Origin: Beijerinckiaceae bacterium
GTDB taxonomy: Bacteria > Pseudomonadota > Alphaproteobacteria > Rhizobiales > Beijerinckiaceae
Length of the DNA: 64,000 nucleotides
Reading direction: 5' to 3'
Assembly (NCBI GenBank): GCA_004564215.1
Contig: CP024846.1
Coordinates: 186,001 to 250,000, forward strand
Both the position numbers and the translations under genes were made by a program. The notes beneath the pieces are model-generated. The model was given only the letters and a program-made list of their open reading frames with translations, ran no database searches and was not told where the DNA came from. Shown piece by piece: positions 1-8,556 of this stretch (position 1 is its first letter; every line of letters begins with the position of its first letter).

Positions 1-54
1 GACAAGGCGCGGGCCATTTTCGAGGCCTTCGGCACCAAGGAACTCGCCCGATGA
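1..54 (+). CDS. pabB: C-terminal end of aminodeoxychorismate synthase component I (partial)
   Basis: The frame is open from the window edge and codes for 17 residues ending FGTKELAR before TGA at 52-54. This TGA overlaps the ATG of the next gene (ATGA, start at 51), as expected for co-translated pabB-pabA. The identity comes from position in front of pabA and pabC; the fragment is too short to identify alone. PabB would make 4-amino-4-deoxychorismate from chorismate with ammonia from PabA. Confidence 0.5.
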   Translation, partial: DKARAIFEAFGTKELAR

Positions 55-614
55 TCCTGGTCATCGACAACTATGATTCCTTCGTCCACACGGTCGCCAA
101 TTACCTCCGCGAACTCGGGGCTTCGCCGGTCGTCGTCCGCAACGACGCGGACCTCCCCGGCGAAATACCCGAAGCGATCGTAATTTCGCCGGGACCATGC
201 ACGCCGAACGAGGCGGGGGTCTCGATGCAGCTTGTGCGGGAATATTCCGGGCGCGTGCCGATCCTTGGGATTTGTCTTGGCCATCAATGCATCGGGCAAG
301 TTTTCGGAGGGAAGGTTTTGCGGGCTCTGCGCCCGATGCACGGCGAAGCGAGCCTGGTACGCCACAAAGCATCGGGAATTCTGGCTGGCTTGCCGGATCC
401 GCTTGGCGTTGGCCGCTATCATTCGCTGATCGTCGAGCTGGACGCCGGTGCCACCGAACTCGAGCCGACGGCCTGGTCGATCGAAGACGAGATCATGGCT
501 CTCCAACATCGTGAGCATCCGACCTTCGGGGTGCAATTTCATCCCGAATCGATCCTTACGGACCATGGTCATCAAATGCTCCGCAATTTTCTCGGCCACA
601 TCCGGCCGCAATGA
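51..614 (+). CDS. pabA: Aminodeoxychorismate/anthranilate synthase glutamine amidotransferase subunit
   Basis: This 187-aa class I glutamine amidotransferase releases ammonia from glutamine for PabB. It begins MILVIDNYDSF, typical of TrpG/PabA, carries the nucleophile elbow GICLGHQ (Cys near residue 75) and the His-Glu motif GVQFHPES near residue 163. It overlaps the preceding frame by 4 bp and the following aminotransferase by 4 bp (ATGA at 611). TrpG and PabA are close relatives; PabA is preferred because the next gene is pabC-like and the downstream genes make H4MPT, which needs 4-aminobenzoate for RFAP synthase. It could serve both folate and H4MPT. Confidence 0.88.
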   Translation: MILVIDNYDSFVHTVANYLRELGASPVVVRNDADLPGEIPEAIVISPGPCTPNEAGVSMQLVREYSGRVPILGICLGHQCIGQVFGGKVLRALRPMHGEASLVRHKASGILAGLPDPLGVGRYHSLIVELDAGATELEPTAWSIEDEIMALQHREHPTFGVQFHPESILTDHGHQMLRNFLGHIRPQ

Positions 615-1450
615 TGCGGGTATGGCTGGACGGAGACATGGTGGCGCCGGAAGCGGCGCATATCTCGGTCATGGATCGCGGATTTCTGCTCGGGGACGGG
701 GTGTTCGAAACCATCCTGGTCCATGGCGGTCGGGCCGTCGATCTGGAGGCCCATCTTGAGCGGCTGGCGTCGGGCCTCGGCGTCTTGGGCTTTGCAGGAG
801 CCGTGGATCTTTCCAAGCTCCGTGCTGGGCTTGCGCATTATCTTGTGGCCGAGAGCGTCTCTTCCGCGGTGCTCCGCCTCACCGTGACCCGGGGAAGCGG
901 TCCGCGTGGCCTCGTCCCGCCGGAGGCGCCGCGTCCGGCCATTCTGATGTCGCTCGCGCCGCCGCCGCCCAGGGAAACGCCACTGGCACTCCGTGTCGCG
1001 ACGACGACGCGGCGCAACGAACTTTCGCCTTGCTCCCGGATCAAGGCGCTGCCCTATCTGGATAATCTTGTCGCGCTGCGGGAGGCGCGCGGGCAGGGCG
1101 CCGACGAGGCGCTGATGCTCAACACGCGCGGCACGATCGCTTGCGCCAGCGTCGCCAACCTGTTCGTCATTCGGGACGGGCGACTGGAAACCCCGCCGGT
1201 TTCCGACGGCGCCTTGCCGGGCACCATGCGGGCGTTGATGTTGCTGTTGGCCGCGTCGGCGGGGTTGGTTCCGGTCGAAACCTCGCTTCAGGCGGCCGAC
1301 CTTGCTGCGGCGGATCAGGTTTTTCTGACAAATAGCGTTCGCGGTGCGATGGAAGCCGGATCCTGCAATGGCTTACCGCTTCAGCGGCGAGCAGGCGAGG
1401 CGTTGGAACGGCTGCGCGCGCTTGTTGCGACCCATCTCGGAACAGCTTGA
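611..1450 (+). CDS. pabC: Class IV aminotransferase family protein, probable aminodeoxychorismate lyase
   Basis: This 279-aa PLP-dependent fold-type IV protein has the family signatures MDRGFLLGDGVFET near the N-terminus, the lysine in SRIKALPYLDNLVALREA (about residue 145) and the T-S/N cofactor-binding segment VFLTNSVRGAMEA near residue 238. The family includes branched-chain and D-amino-acid aminotransferases; 4-amino-4-deoxychorismate lyase is the best fit because the gene overlaps pabA by 4 bp. It would release pyruvate and 4-aminobenzoate, the substrate of RFAP synthase encoded at 13333-14307. A 181-bp gap separates it from the next gene. Confidence 0.82.
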   Translation: MMRVWLDGDMVAPEAAHISVMDRGFLLGDGVFETILVHGGRAVDLEAHLERLASGLGVLGFAGAVDLSKLRAGLAHYLVAESVSSAVLRLTVTRGSGPRGLVPPEAPRPAILMSLAPPPPRETPLALRVATTTRRNELSPCSRIKALPYLDNLVALREARGQGADEALMLNTRGTIACASVANLFVIRDGRLETPPVSDGALPGTMRALMLLLAASAGLVPVETSLQAADLAAADQVFLTNSVRGAMEAGSCNGLPLQRRAGEALERLRALVATHLGTA

Positions 1451-1631
1451 TGCGGTCTAGGTGGCCCCGTGGCGGACCGCTTTCATATTTTTCGAAAACA
1501 TGCAAAGAGACCGGCAAGTTCATGAATAACGGCGCGATCCAGGTTCCATGCGGCATCTTTGCCGGATACGCCGGTCCCCGCGAGCTTGCTAACAACGGCC
1601 GCCAGGCAACGCCATTCGAGGAAATGCCAGA

Positions 1632-2810
1632 ATGACATTGATGCTCGCGAGTGTAACCAGTCCGGCCGAGGCGGAGACGGTTTGGGCCCAGGGCGCCGAC
1701 ATCATCGATCTCAAGGACCCCAAAAATGGGGCACTCGGCGTCCTCGATGCGCATGTCGCCGCCGAGATCGTGCGTGCGATCGGCAAGCGCAAACCGGTGA
1801 GCGCAGCGGCCGGGACCGCATCGGATGCGCCGCACGCCGTCCTCGGCGCCGTCGCGGCTGCCGCCGCTTCGGGGGTCGATTACGTCAAGGTTGGTTTTTT
1901 ATCGAAGAAAACCGACCACGATACGATCCGCGCGCTGGAGCCTCTCGCCAAAAACACCAAGCTGGTTGGCGTTCTTTTTGCTGATCGTCAGCCCGATCTG
2001 AATCTGTTGCGGCTGATGGCCCAACATGGCTTTGCCGGCGCCATGCTGGATACGGAGAAAAAGACGGCGGGCCGTCTTCTCGATCATATGGGCGTTGCCG
2101 AACTCGATCGGTTCGTCGCAAGGTGCCGAGAGGAAGGGCTGCTGTCTGGCCTTGCGGGATCGCTTGAAGCTCCCGATGTGCCGCGTCTGCTCCCGCTAGG
2201 GCCGAATTATCTCGGATTTCGCGGAAGCCTCTGCATCGGGCGATCGCGTGAGGCGGCGATCGATGCTGCGTCGGTCCGGATTATTCGGGACCTTATTCCT
2301 TTTGAAGCAGCGGGACTGAGCGTGGGCGATGAGCCGGGCGTCGATTGGCGCCTCCTGGGGCGGGGCTATGTTCTCCCCGACGAGCAATTCGTCGAGACCG
2401 ATGTGGTCTTCGTACATGATCTCGTGCTCCCCTGCGAAATCGGCGCCTATGACTTCGAACGCGGTCGCAACCAGAACGTACGGTTCAATGTCGATGTGGA
2501 TGTTCGACGCGCCCAACGCCGGTTGGACGACATGCGCGGCGTTTTTTCGTATGACGTCATCATTGATGCGATCAAAATCATTCTTGGCCGGGGCCATGTC
2601 GATTTGATCGAAACCCTCGCAGGCGATCTCGCGGATGAAATCCTGCGTCACCCAAGCGTGACGCGAGCTTGCGTTCGCATCGAAAAGCTCGACGTCGTCA
2701 ACGGCATGGTCGGGGTCGAGATCAAACGCGAGCGCGTAGCGGAATCGGCAGTCGCCGATCAGCGTTTCCTGGGATTTCCCGGCAAAACTGGCAAGACGAG
2801 AAATCATTGA
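1632..2810 (+). CDS. mfnB: (5-formylfuran-3-yl)methyl phosphate synthase fused to a dihydroneopterin aldolase-like domain
   Basis: The 392-aa protein has two domains. Residues 1-235 match MfnB (old DUF556), which makes the furan precursor of methanofuran from two triose phosphates: the lysine-rich segment DIIDLKDPKNGALG and the barrel lysine in DYVKVGF are present. Residues about 255-375 match FolB/dihydroneopterin aldolase (CEIGAYDFERGRNQ, a Tyr in VFSYDVIID, LIETLAGDLADEIL, and a Lys in RIEKLDVVNG). The second domain may act in pterin side-chain chemistry for H4MPT, so the fusion would join the furan and pterin branches. A GAGG stretch lies about 10 bases before the ATG. It overlaps mfnE by 4 bp. 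Confidence 0.85.
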   Translation: MTLMLASVTSPAEAETVWAQGADIIDLKDPKNGALGVLDAHVAAEIVRAIGKRKPVSAAAGTASDAPHAVLGAVAAAAASGVDYVKVGFLSKKTDHDTIRALEPLAKNTKLVGVLFADRQPDLNLLRLMAQHGFAGAMLDTEKKTAGRLLDHMGVAELDRFVARCREEGLLSGLAGSLEAPDVPRLLPLGPNYLGFRGSLCIGRSREAAIDAASVRIIRDLIPFEAAGLSVGDEPGVDWRLLGRGYVLPDEQFVETDVVFVHDLVLPCEIGAYDFERGRNQNVRFNVDVDVRRAQRRLDDMRGVFSYDVIIDAIKIILGRGHVDLIETLAGDLADEILRHPSVTRACVRIEKLDVVNGMVGVEIKRERVAESAVADQRFLGFPGKTGKTRNH

Positions 2811-3460
2811 GCGAGACGATCGTCAAACTTGGCGGTAGCCTCGCGTCCTCTCCACTGCTTAAGGCCTGGCTCGAAGCCCTGGTGGCTTGGGGCGGGCCGC
2901 TTGTCCTGGTTCCGGGCGGCGGTCCCTTTGCGAGATGCGTACGCGCTGCACAGGAGCAATTGGGCTTTGCCGATTCGGCGGCCCACCGCATGGCGCTCCT
3001 GGCTATGGAACAATTCGCAACTGCGATCGCGGCCTATTCGGAGAAGTTCGCTTTGGCGGCCTCCCCCGCTGAAATCGCAAGCGCTTTGGACGCGCGCAAG
3101 ATACCGGTCTGGCTGCCATCGGCGATGGTGCTTGGTGCATTGGATGTGTCCACATCCTGGGACATGACCTCGGATTCCCTCGCAGCCTGGTTAGCCGGAG
3201 CAATGCACGCGCGCCGTATCCTGCTGATCAAATCCTGCGATCCGGCGATGGTCTCGGTTGATGAAATTGCTGCCGCCAAAATTGTCGATCCACTGTTTCC
3301 ATTTTTTGCCGCGCGAAGCCAAGCCGAAATCTGGTTGGCGGGCCCGGCGTCACTGCCTGGGGCTCTGCTGATATTGCAAAGTGGCGGAATGCCGGGCATA
3401 GCCATCGGCCAATCGCCAGCGCTGCAACCACAAGCGGCGGCCACGCGGACCGAACTTTAG
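2807..3460 (+). CDS. mfnE: Amino acid kinase family protein, probable [5-(aminomethyl)furan-3-yl]methyl phosphate kinase
   Basis: The start is taken as TTG at 2807, which overlaps the upstream TGA (TTGA); this gives 217 aa beginning MSETIVKLGGSL. Family features are the N-terminal KLGGSL phosphate loop, VPGGGPFA near residue 45 and the WDMTSDSLAAWLAG segment used for substrate binding in the aspartokinase/UMP-kinase fold. MfnE adds a second phosphate to aminomethylfuran phosphate before MfnF couples it to tyramine. A frame extending upstream of 2807 is open but lies inside mfnB. The assignment rests on family match plus mfnB immediately upstream. Confidence 0.8.
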   Translation: MSETIVKLGGSLASSPLLKAWLEALVAWGGPLVLVPGGGPFARCVRAAQEQLGFADSAAHRMALLAMEQFATAIAAYSEKFALAASPAEIASALDARKIPVWLPSAMVLGALDVSTSWDMTSDSLAAWLAGAMHARRILLIKSCDPAMVSVDEIAAAKIVDPLFPFFAARSQAEIWLAGPASLPGALLILQSGGMPGIAIGQSPALQPQAAATRTEL

Positions 3461-3472
3461 ATTGGGAGGAAA

Positions 3473-4021
3473 ATGAGCAAAGTCGTCACGCCGCGCTGGG
3501 GTTGGGCGCTCACCGGTTCAGGGCACTTTTTCAACGAGTGCCTCGATCTCGTGCGTGAACTGGAGCATGTCGATCTGTTCGTCAGCAAAGCCGCCGCCGA
3601 GGTGCTTCGCATGTATAAGCAGAAGCTCGACATGCCGAAGTCGGCGCGGGTTTTTAAGGATTCGGCAGCGAGCTCCCCGCAGGTCGGCTATTTCTATCAT
3701 GGGGTGTATCATACGCTCGTCGTGGCCCCGGCGACGTCGAATGCCGTCGCCAAATTCGTCTATGGCATATCAGATAATCTTGCGAGCAACGTGTTTGCGC
3801 AGGCGGGCAAATGCCGGGTTCCCACCATTGTTTTTGCCTGCGACACGGCGCCTGAGCTTGAGACGCGCGCGCCTGACGGCATGGTCAAGGTCTTTCCGCG
3901 GCGGATCGATCTGGAAAATTCCGAGAAGCTGAAAAGCTTCGAAGCAACCAGCGTGGCTGAAAGCTTGAGCGACCTACAAGCGTTTATTGCGCAGCGCCGG
4001 AGCGAATTGAAGGTGACATGA
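3473..4021 (+). CDS. Flavoprotein of the HFCD/archaeoflavoprotein family, possible dihydromethanopterin reductase
   Basis: This 182-aa protein resembles archaeoflavoprotein AfpA and DmrB-type dihydromethanopterin reductases. Visible signatures are the N-terminal TGSGHFFNECLDLVRE loop that binds FMN phosphate, the ATSNAVAKFVYGISDNLASN segment near residue 90 typical of homo-oligomeric flavin-containing decarboxylase-like flavoproteins, and VFPRRIDLEN near the C-terminus. It has a good Shine-Dalgarno (GGGAGG, 6 bases before ATG) and overlaps the next gene by 4 bp. In methylotrophs a related gene sits in H4MPT clusters, and reduction of dihydro- to tetrahydromethanopterin is the likely role. This is inference from context. 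Confidence 0.72.
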   Translation: MSKVVTPRWGWALTGSGHFFNECLDLVRELEHVDLFVSKAAAEVLRMYKQKLDMPKSARVFKDSAASSPQVGYFYHGVYHTLVVAPATSNAVAKFVYGISDNLASNVFAQAGKCRVPTIVFACDTAPELETRAPDGMVKVFPRRIDLENSEKLKSFEATSVAESLSDLQAFIAQRRSELKVT

Positions 4022-5406
4022 ACGAACGCGTTCTGTTTCTCACCGGTCATCTCGCCTATCCGCGATTGGATAGGATTTTGAAGTCCATGGGAGAAACCCC
4101 GTTCAGCTGGGAAGTTCGCGATATCGGCGTCAAAGTGGCCGCCTTGATGACCGAAGCCATCATCACGCGCCGCTTGGCGCGGCCCGTCGATGCCGACCGC
4201 ATTATTTTGCCTGGCCGCTGCCGCGCCGATCTTGCCAGGCTGTCGAGCGATCTCGGGGTTCCGGTTGCGCGCGGGCCCGATGAATTGAGCGATCTTCCGG
4301 CCTATCTGGGGCGCGGCGGACACATCAGGGATCTATCGGGTTTTTCAGTTCGAATTTTTGCTGAAATCGTCGATGCTTCCCTGCTTGCAGTTCCGGATTT
4401 GCTTGCCCGCGCGGCCGCGATGCAAAAATCCGGCGCCGACGTGATCGATGTCGGATGCCTCCCCGATACGCCGTTTCCGCATCTTGAAGAGTCCGTCAAG
4501 GCCCTCAAATCCGCGGGTCATCTGGTCAGTATCGATTCCGCCGATCCCGGTGAACTCGCCCGCGGGGCCAAGGCTGGCGCCGATTTTCTTCTGAGCCTTG
4601 ATGAAACGACGCTCAATATAGCGGTAGGGTCAGCCGCGACGCCAGTCCTTGTGCCAAGACCGCATGGCGACCTCGACTCGCTGATCCGCGCCGCAGAACA
4701 AGCAGAGGCGTTGGGGCTTTCCTTTATTCTTGATCCTATTCTCGATCCTATCCAATTCGGCTTCACGGAATCGCTCCAGCGCTATGCCGAAGTGAGACGC
4801 CGTTTGCCTCATGCCGAGATCATGATGGGAAGCGGTAATCTCACGGAATTGACCGAGGCGGATTCGAGCGGCGTCACCGGCATGCTTCTGGGAGTTTGTT
4901 CGGAACTCAATATTCGCAACGTGCTGACGGTTCAGGTCAGTCCGTATACGAGGCGCACGATCCAGGAGCATGATGCAGCACGCCGTCTCATGTTTGCTGC
5001 GTCCGCCGACGGCGCCTTGCCCAAGGGCTATGGCGCCGGGCTTTTGCAGCTTCATGATCTGGCGCCCTATCCTTTGTCGAGTGAGGACATCGCCGAACTC
5101 GCGCGGGAAGTGCGGGACGTGAGCTTTCGGATCATGACAGCCACGGATGGTATTCACGTCTTCAACCGCGAAGGCCATTTCATCGCCAACGATGCGCTTT
5201 CCCTGTTTCCCAAACTCAACGTTGAAGCGGATGGTGCGCATGCGTTCTATCTGGGGACTGAGCTCGCCAAGGCCGAGATCGCCTTTGCGCTCGGCAAGCG
5301 CTACACCCAAGATGAACCGCTGGATTGGGGCTGCGCCGTGGATAAATTGCAAGAGGACACGGACCGTTTGCGCGAAGCCGGTCACACCTTGCGGAAAAAG
5401 CCCTGA
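4018..5406 (+). CDS. Dihydropteroate synthase-like protein of the H4MPT cluster
   Basis: The 462-aa protein has an N-terminal region of about 100 residues (LFLTGHLAYPRLDRILKSMG) followed by a TIM-barrel related to dihydropteroate synthase (DVIDVGCLPDTPFPHLEESV, VSIDSADPGELARGAKAGAD, SFILDPILDPIQFGFTESL). It corresponds to the long archaeal-type DHPS-related family (TIGR00284) and not to FolP, which is about 280 aa. Its reaction is not established to my knowledge; a part in pterin-arylamine joining or pterin modification for H4MPT is likely. Its ATG overlaps the upstream stop by 4 bp (ATGA), so it is translationally coupled to the flavoprotein gene. Confidence 0.75.
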   Translation: MNERVLFLTGHLAYPRLDRILKSMGETPFSWEVRDIGVKVAALMTEAIITRRLARPVDADRIILPGRCRADLARLSSDLGVPVARGPDELSDLPAYLGRGGHIRDLSGFSVRIFAEIVDASLLAVPDLLARAAAMQKSGADVIDVGCLPDTPFPHLEESVKALKSAGHLVSIDSADPGELARGAKAGADFLLSLDETTLNIAVGSAATPVLVPRPHGDLDSLIRAAEQAEALGLSFILDPILDPIQFGFTESLQRYAEVRRRLPHAEIMMGSGNLTELTEADSSGVTGMLLGVCSELNIRNVLTVQVSPYTRRTIQEHDAARRLMFAASADGALPKGYGAGLLQLHDLAPYPLSSEDIAELAREVRDVSFRIMTATDGIHVFNREGHFIANDALSLFPKLNVEADGAHAFYLGTELAKAEIAFALGKRYTQDEPLDWGCAVDKLQEDTDRLREAGHTLRKKP

Positions 5407-5469
5407 CATGATCCAACAATCACACGTGTGGGGGCAGGGAAATTCGGATTTCTCGCGGGGCGCCAACCG

Positions 5470-6033
5470 ATGCCGATGATCCGCGAAACGATTGTCACGA
5501 CGAGTAATCGCTCAGGCAGGACACACATTGCGCCGCTGGGTTTGACCGAGGACGGGCAGGGGTGGATCATTGCGCCGTTTCATCCCTCGACGACGCTCGA
5601 CAATCTCGTGGACAATCCTTTCGCTGTCGCCAACTATACCGATAACGCGCGCATGTTCGCGGGCTTGGTCACGGGCCGGCATGACTGGCCGCTGGTGGCG
5701 GGCACAAAGGCGCCTGTGCCGCGCCTGGCCGGAGCACTCGCCCATGCAGAACTGAAAGTCACGCGGGTGGAGGAAGACCCGCAGCGGCCTCGATTCCACT
5801 GTGAGATTTTGCACAAAGAGCAGCATGCGCCTTTCGAGGGGTTTAATCGGGCGAGAAACGCGGTCCTTGAATTTGCCATTCTTGTCACGCGGCTGCATAT
5901 CCTACCGCGCGAAAAAATTGATCGCGAGATCGCCTATCTCTCGATTGCTCTTGAGAAGACGGCGGGTCCCGAAGAGCGTGAGGCTTGGTCCTGGCTCATG
6001 CAAAAATACGAAGCCTTTTACGCTGGAAATTGA
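5470..6033 (+). CDS. DUF447 family protein of the H4MPT cluster
   Basis: Starting at ATG 5470 the protein has 187 residues beginning MPMIRETIVTTSN, the usual start of DUF447 proteins; an upstream in-frame GTG at 5428 would add 14 residues. The segment TTLDNLVDNPFAVANYTDNARMF suggests a split-barrel flavin-reductase-like fold, and the C-terminal half (FNRARNAVLEFAILVTRLHI) is helical. DUF447 genes occur beside H4MPT genes in methylotrophs and in methanogens, but no reaction is known to me. The 3' end overlaps the convergent mfnF gene by 16 bp. Confidence 0.7.
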   Translation: MPMIRETIVTTSNRSGRTHIAPLGLTEDGQGWIIAPFHPSTTLDNLVDNPFAVANYTDNARMFAGLVTGRHDWPLVAGTKAPVPRLAGALAHAELKVTRVEEDPQRPRFHCEILHKEQHAPFEGFNRARNAVLEFAILVTRLHILPREKIDREIAYLSIALEKTAGPEEREAWSWLMQKYEAFYAGN

Positions 6034-7055
6034 GCGGCCGCGACAAGGGCGACTGCCGCCGCCGGCGCGCAATCGGACGCTTTGTCCCTTGCGTGAGGCG
6101 TCACTTCTATCAAATCGGCAAATGCGACGAAGGGTCGGTCTAGCCTTCCGGCGAGCTTCTGAATGATACCGCGTCCAACGCCGGCACCGACGACGAGAGC
6201 TTCGGCGTCGATAAGACCGCGGGAAAGGACAAGACTTGCGGCGTCGAAGATGTCGCGCAATTGTATCTCCGCAAAGAACTGCGCAAGCCTGTCCCAAGCG
6301 GCATCATTGGCCTCGGCGCCATCGCGTCCGATCATGCGTGCCAGCCGCGCGCGCGACGCTTGCTTGGTTTTGTCGCGCCCATCTGCCGCATCCATTAGGT
6401 CGGCGCCTTCCGGCAATTGGTCGAGAATACGATAAATATCGGCGGTATTCGCGAACCATTCATTCATCAGCGGCGTCCATTGACCTGCAAAAGGCACTCG
6501 CTTCGGGCCTGCCATCAAGAAAGTCCGGGCGAGGCCGGTGTAGACCAGCTCTCCCTGGGTGAGACGTTCGGCATCGGTGTAGCCGCGACTTGCCGGCATG
6601 CCTTGCGCGACCGGAATAATGTCCGTCGTGGTTGAGCCCATGTCGACAAACAGCGCGGCATGTTTCGTCATGCCCGTCAGGGCCGCGCTCGCGTGCCAAT
6701 TGGCGGAGGCGATATCCACCGCGTGCGCGGCGGTTGCTTCGGGACGGACAAAGCCCGCACGGCTTGCATAAAAAAATACATTTGCAGGGGCCAGCAGACG
6801 TTCCATGAGCGTGGCCAGACCCGCAACGCCTTCTGCGCGTGTTGCAAAGGCGTCGCATAATTCGCCCGTCATCGTGACGGCGTTGAGCGGAGCCGAGCCG
6901 ATTTCCGCCCGAGCTTGCTGGTAGGCGCGTTCCAGCTCTTCAAGGCCCAGCCAGAGCGGAGATGCGATTTGCACCGCTTGCGTAATTATCCCATTTTCGG
7001 CACGGGCGGCCTTAAGATGCGCGCCGCCCACATCCCATCCGATAATCGTTTGCAT
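6018..7055 (-). CDS. mfnF: H4MPT/methanofuran pathway hydantoinase-oxoprolinase-like protein, probable MfnF
   Basis: The 345-aa protein starts MQTIIGWDVGGAHLKAA, an ASKHA-type ATP-binding loop, and has a second phosphate motif LFVDMGSTTTDIIPV near residue 138 and a C-terminal VVGAGVGRGIIQKLAGRL. It matches the hydantoinase/oxoprolinase-like 'H4MPT-linked C1 transfer pathway protein' family, whose archaeal member MfnF joins aminomethylfuran diphosphate to gamma-glutamyltyramine. Its presence with mfnB and mfnE makes a methanofuran-type branch likely. It lies opposite to its neighbours: convergent with the DUF447 gene (16-bp overlap) and divergent from the HisA-like gene with a 56-bp gap that must hold both promoters. 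Confidence 0.82.
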   Translation of the reverse strand: MQTIIGWDVGGAHLKAARAENGIITQAVQIASPLWLGLEELERAYQQARAEIGSAPLNAVTMTGELCDAFATRAEGVAGLATLMERLLAPANVFFYASRAGFVRPEATAAHAVDIASANWHASAALTGMTKHAALFVDMGSTTTDIIPVAQGMPASRGYTDAERLTQGELVYTGLARTFLMAGPKRVPFAGQWTPLMNEWFANTADIYRILDQLPEGADLMDAADGRDKTKQASRARLARMIGRDGAEANDAAWDRLAQFFAEIQLRDIFDAASLVLSRGLIDAEALVVGAGVGRGIIQKLAGRLDRPFVAFADLIEVTPHARDKASDCAPAAAVALVAAAQFPA

Positions 7056-7111
7056 TTGTCTGTGGAATATCCCGTTGATCCATGATCGAGCAGATCATGC
7101 CGGAGCGTGCG

Positions 7112-7831
7112 ATGAAAGTCATTCCCGTGATCGATCTTAAAGGCGGCGTGGTCGTTCGAGCTCGTCAGGGCCTGCGCGAGAGCTATGCGCCGATCTCAAC
7201 GTCGCTCGCGCGGACAAGCGGGCCCCTCGACGTCGTTGCCGGGTTGTTGGCGCTCTATCCTTTCGACACGATCTATGTTGCCGATCTCGATCGCATCGAA
7301 TCGCACGGCAAGCGGAGGCCGACGCTCGATGATTTGCAAATTGCTTTTCCGGGCATCGATTTTTGGGTCGACGAGGGTGTGCGCGATGCCATCGAAGCCC
7401 GTTCTTGGCTCGATCGCAACCAAAATGCGCATCTTGTTCTGGGGACCGAGTCGCTCCTCAACAGCAAGGCGCTTGCCGAACTTGCCGGAGAGCGCCGGCT
7501 CGTTCTGTCCCTCGATTTTGGCAACCAAGGATTTCTGGGTCCGGAGGGAATTCTTGACCGGCCGGATCTGTGGCCTGCGCGGATCATTGTCATGACGCTG
7601 GCTCGGGTCGGCAGCGATGCGGGTCCCGACTTGGATCGGCTTGCCCAGGTCGCGGGGTGCGCGCCGAACGCCGGTCTTTTCGCGGCGGGCGGCCTTCGCG
7701 GCTCCTCGGATCTCAAGCGTCTTGAAAGCGCGGGAGTCCGAGGAGTCCTTGTTGCGTCGGCATTGCACGATGGCCGGCTGACCGGCGTCGACCTTGCAGC
7801 CGCGCGACAAGGGGCCCCAAAGGAAAAATAA
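7112..7831 (+). CDS. HisA/HisF-related TIM-barrel protein of the H4MPT cluster
   Basis: From ATG 7112 (GGAG 8 bases upstream) the protein has 239 residues starting MKVIPVIDLKGGVVVRA. The catalytic-type Asp in VIDLKGG and a second in VADLDRIE correspond to the two aspartates of HisA, and the barrel ends in the phosphate-binding GGLRGSSDL and GVLVASALHDG segments. The histidine-operon isomerase is not expected here; HisA-like proteins are conserved in methylotroph H4MPT clusters and some archaea with unknown substrate. In-frame codons from 7082 are open but lack a ribosome site. The TAA at 7829-7831 runs into a terminator hairpin. Confidence 0.75.
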   Translation: MKVIPVIDLKGGVVVRARQGLRESYAPISTSLARTSGPLDVVAGLLALYPFDTIYVADLDRIESHGKRRPTLDDLQIAFPGIDFWVDEGVRDAIEARSWLDRNQNAHLVLGTESLLNSKALAELAGERRLVLSLDFGNQGFLGPEGILDRPDLWPARIIVMTLARVGSDAGPDLDRLAQVAGCAPNAGLFAAGGLRGSSDLKRLESAGVRGVLVASALHDGRLTGVDLAAARQGAPKEK

Positions 7832-7850
7832 AAGGGGCCAGGGCCCCTTT
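7831..7850. terminator. Bidirectional hairpin terminator between convergent genes
   Basis: The 9-base arms AAAGGGGCC and GGCCCCTTT are perfect reverse complements separated by 2 bases. A-rich sequence on the left and TTTATGCTTTT on the right give T tracts in both directions. It lies between the stop of the HisA-like gene (7831) and the stop of fae (7873). Confidence 0.75.
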
Positions 7851-7872
7851 ATGCTTTTGATCGAGCGACGAT

Positions 7873-8382
7873 TTAATTCGGCGCGAAAGGATGTTTCGCA
7901 ACATTGCGCTGCGCAACGACATAGGCCGGTGTCGGTTCGCCATTGACGGCGCGCGCGATCGACTCTTTGGTCGCTTGGTAGTTGAAGTCTTGAATCTTCT
8001 GGTTGTCCTTGGCGTCCCAATGGATGAACACGCCGACGCAGATGAACAGATTGTCGGCTTCCTTGACCGGGATGACGCCGGAGGCAACGCTGTCGGCAAC
8101 GGCCTTGGCAACGCCGTGCTGAGCCGGACCGAACATCTGGACCGCCTGCGTCGCGTTCTTGATCGTCACCTTGTTGAAGAGGATGGTCGCTGGCTTTACG
8201 AGGAGATTGGGCGCTACCACGGCGAGCAATGTGGTAAAACCATCTTTGTTATTGGTCAGCGCGTTTGCGAAGGCAGTTTCCGCCGGGCTGCCGCGCGGTC
8301 CGATGATGAGGTCGATGTGAGCGACTTCATTACCGTCTCCGACGAGCGATTCGCCGACGAGGAGCCTATTGATTTTCGCCAT
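7873..8382 (-). CDS. fae: Formaldehyde-activating enzyme
   Basis: This 169-aa protein begins [17 protein letters not shown] and contains [18 protein letters not shown] with the catalytic His near residue 22, as in known Fae proteins. Fae joins formaldehyde to tetrahydromethanopterin, giving methylene-H4MPT in the cytoplasm, and is usually very abundant in methylotrophs. The start at 8382 follows family alignment, with GGGGG 8 bases before it; another ATG at 8397 has an even better GGAGG 8 bases upstream and would add five residues (MGVLS). A 174-bp gap separates it from the upstream operon genes and may hold its own promoter. Confidence 0.97.
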   Translation of the reverse strand: MAKINRLLVGESLVGDGNEVAHIDLIIGPRGSPAETAFANALTNNKDGFTTLLAVVAPNLLVKPATILFNKVTIKNATQAVQMFGPAQHGVAKAVADSVASGVIPVKEADNLFICVGVFIHWDAKDNQKIQDFNYQATKESIARAVNGEPTPAYVVAQRNVAKHPFAPN

Positions 8383-8556
8383 GCTTAAAACCCCCATTGT
8401 TAAAACCTCCCTGAGGAAATTCGCTCCGAATTGCCGTCGAAGGAGCTCGACAAATGCAGACGAATATCCTTGTTGTCAACGTCCTACATTTGACGGGCCG
8501 GTTGAGCTGGATAGCAACGAAGATTTCCGCCGCCGGCGCACTCAACCATCATTGCG

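Noticed and set aside
1447..1635. 62-aa frame between pabC and mfnB
   Set aside because: No ribosome site, no recognisable sequence, overlaps both neighbours.
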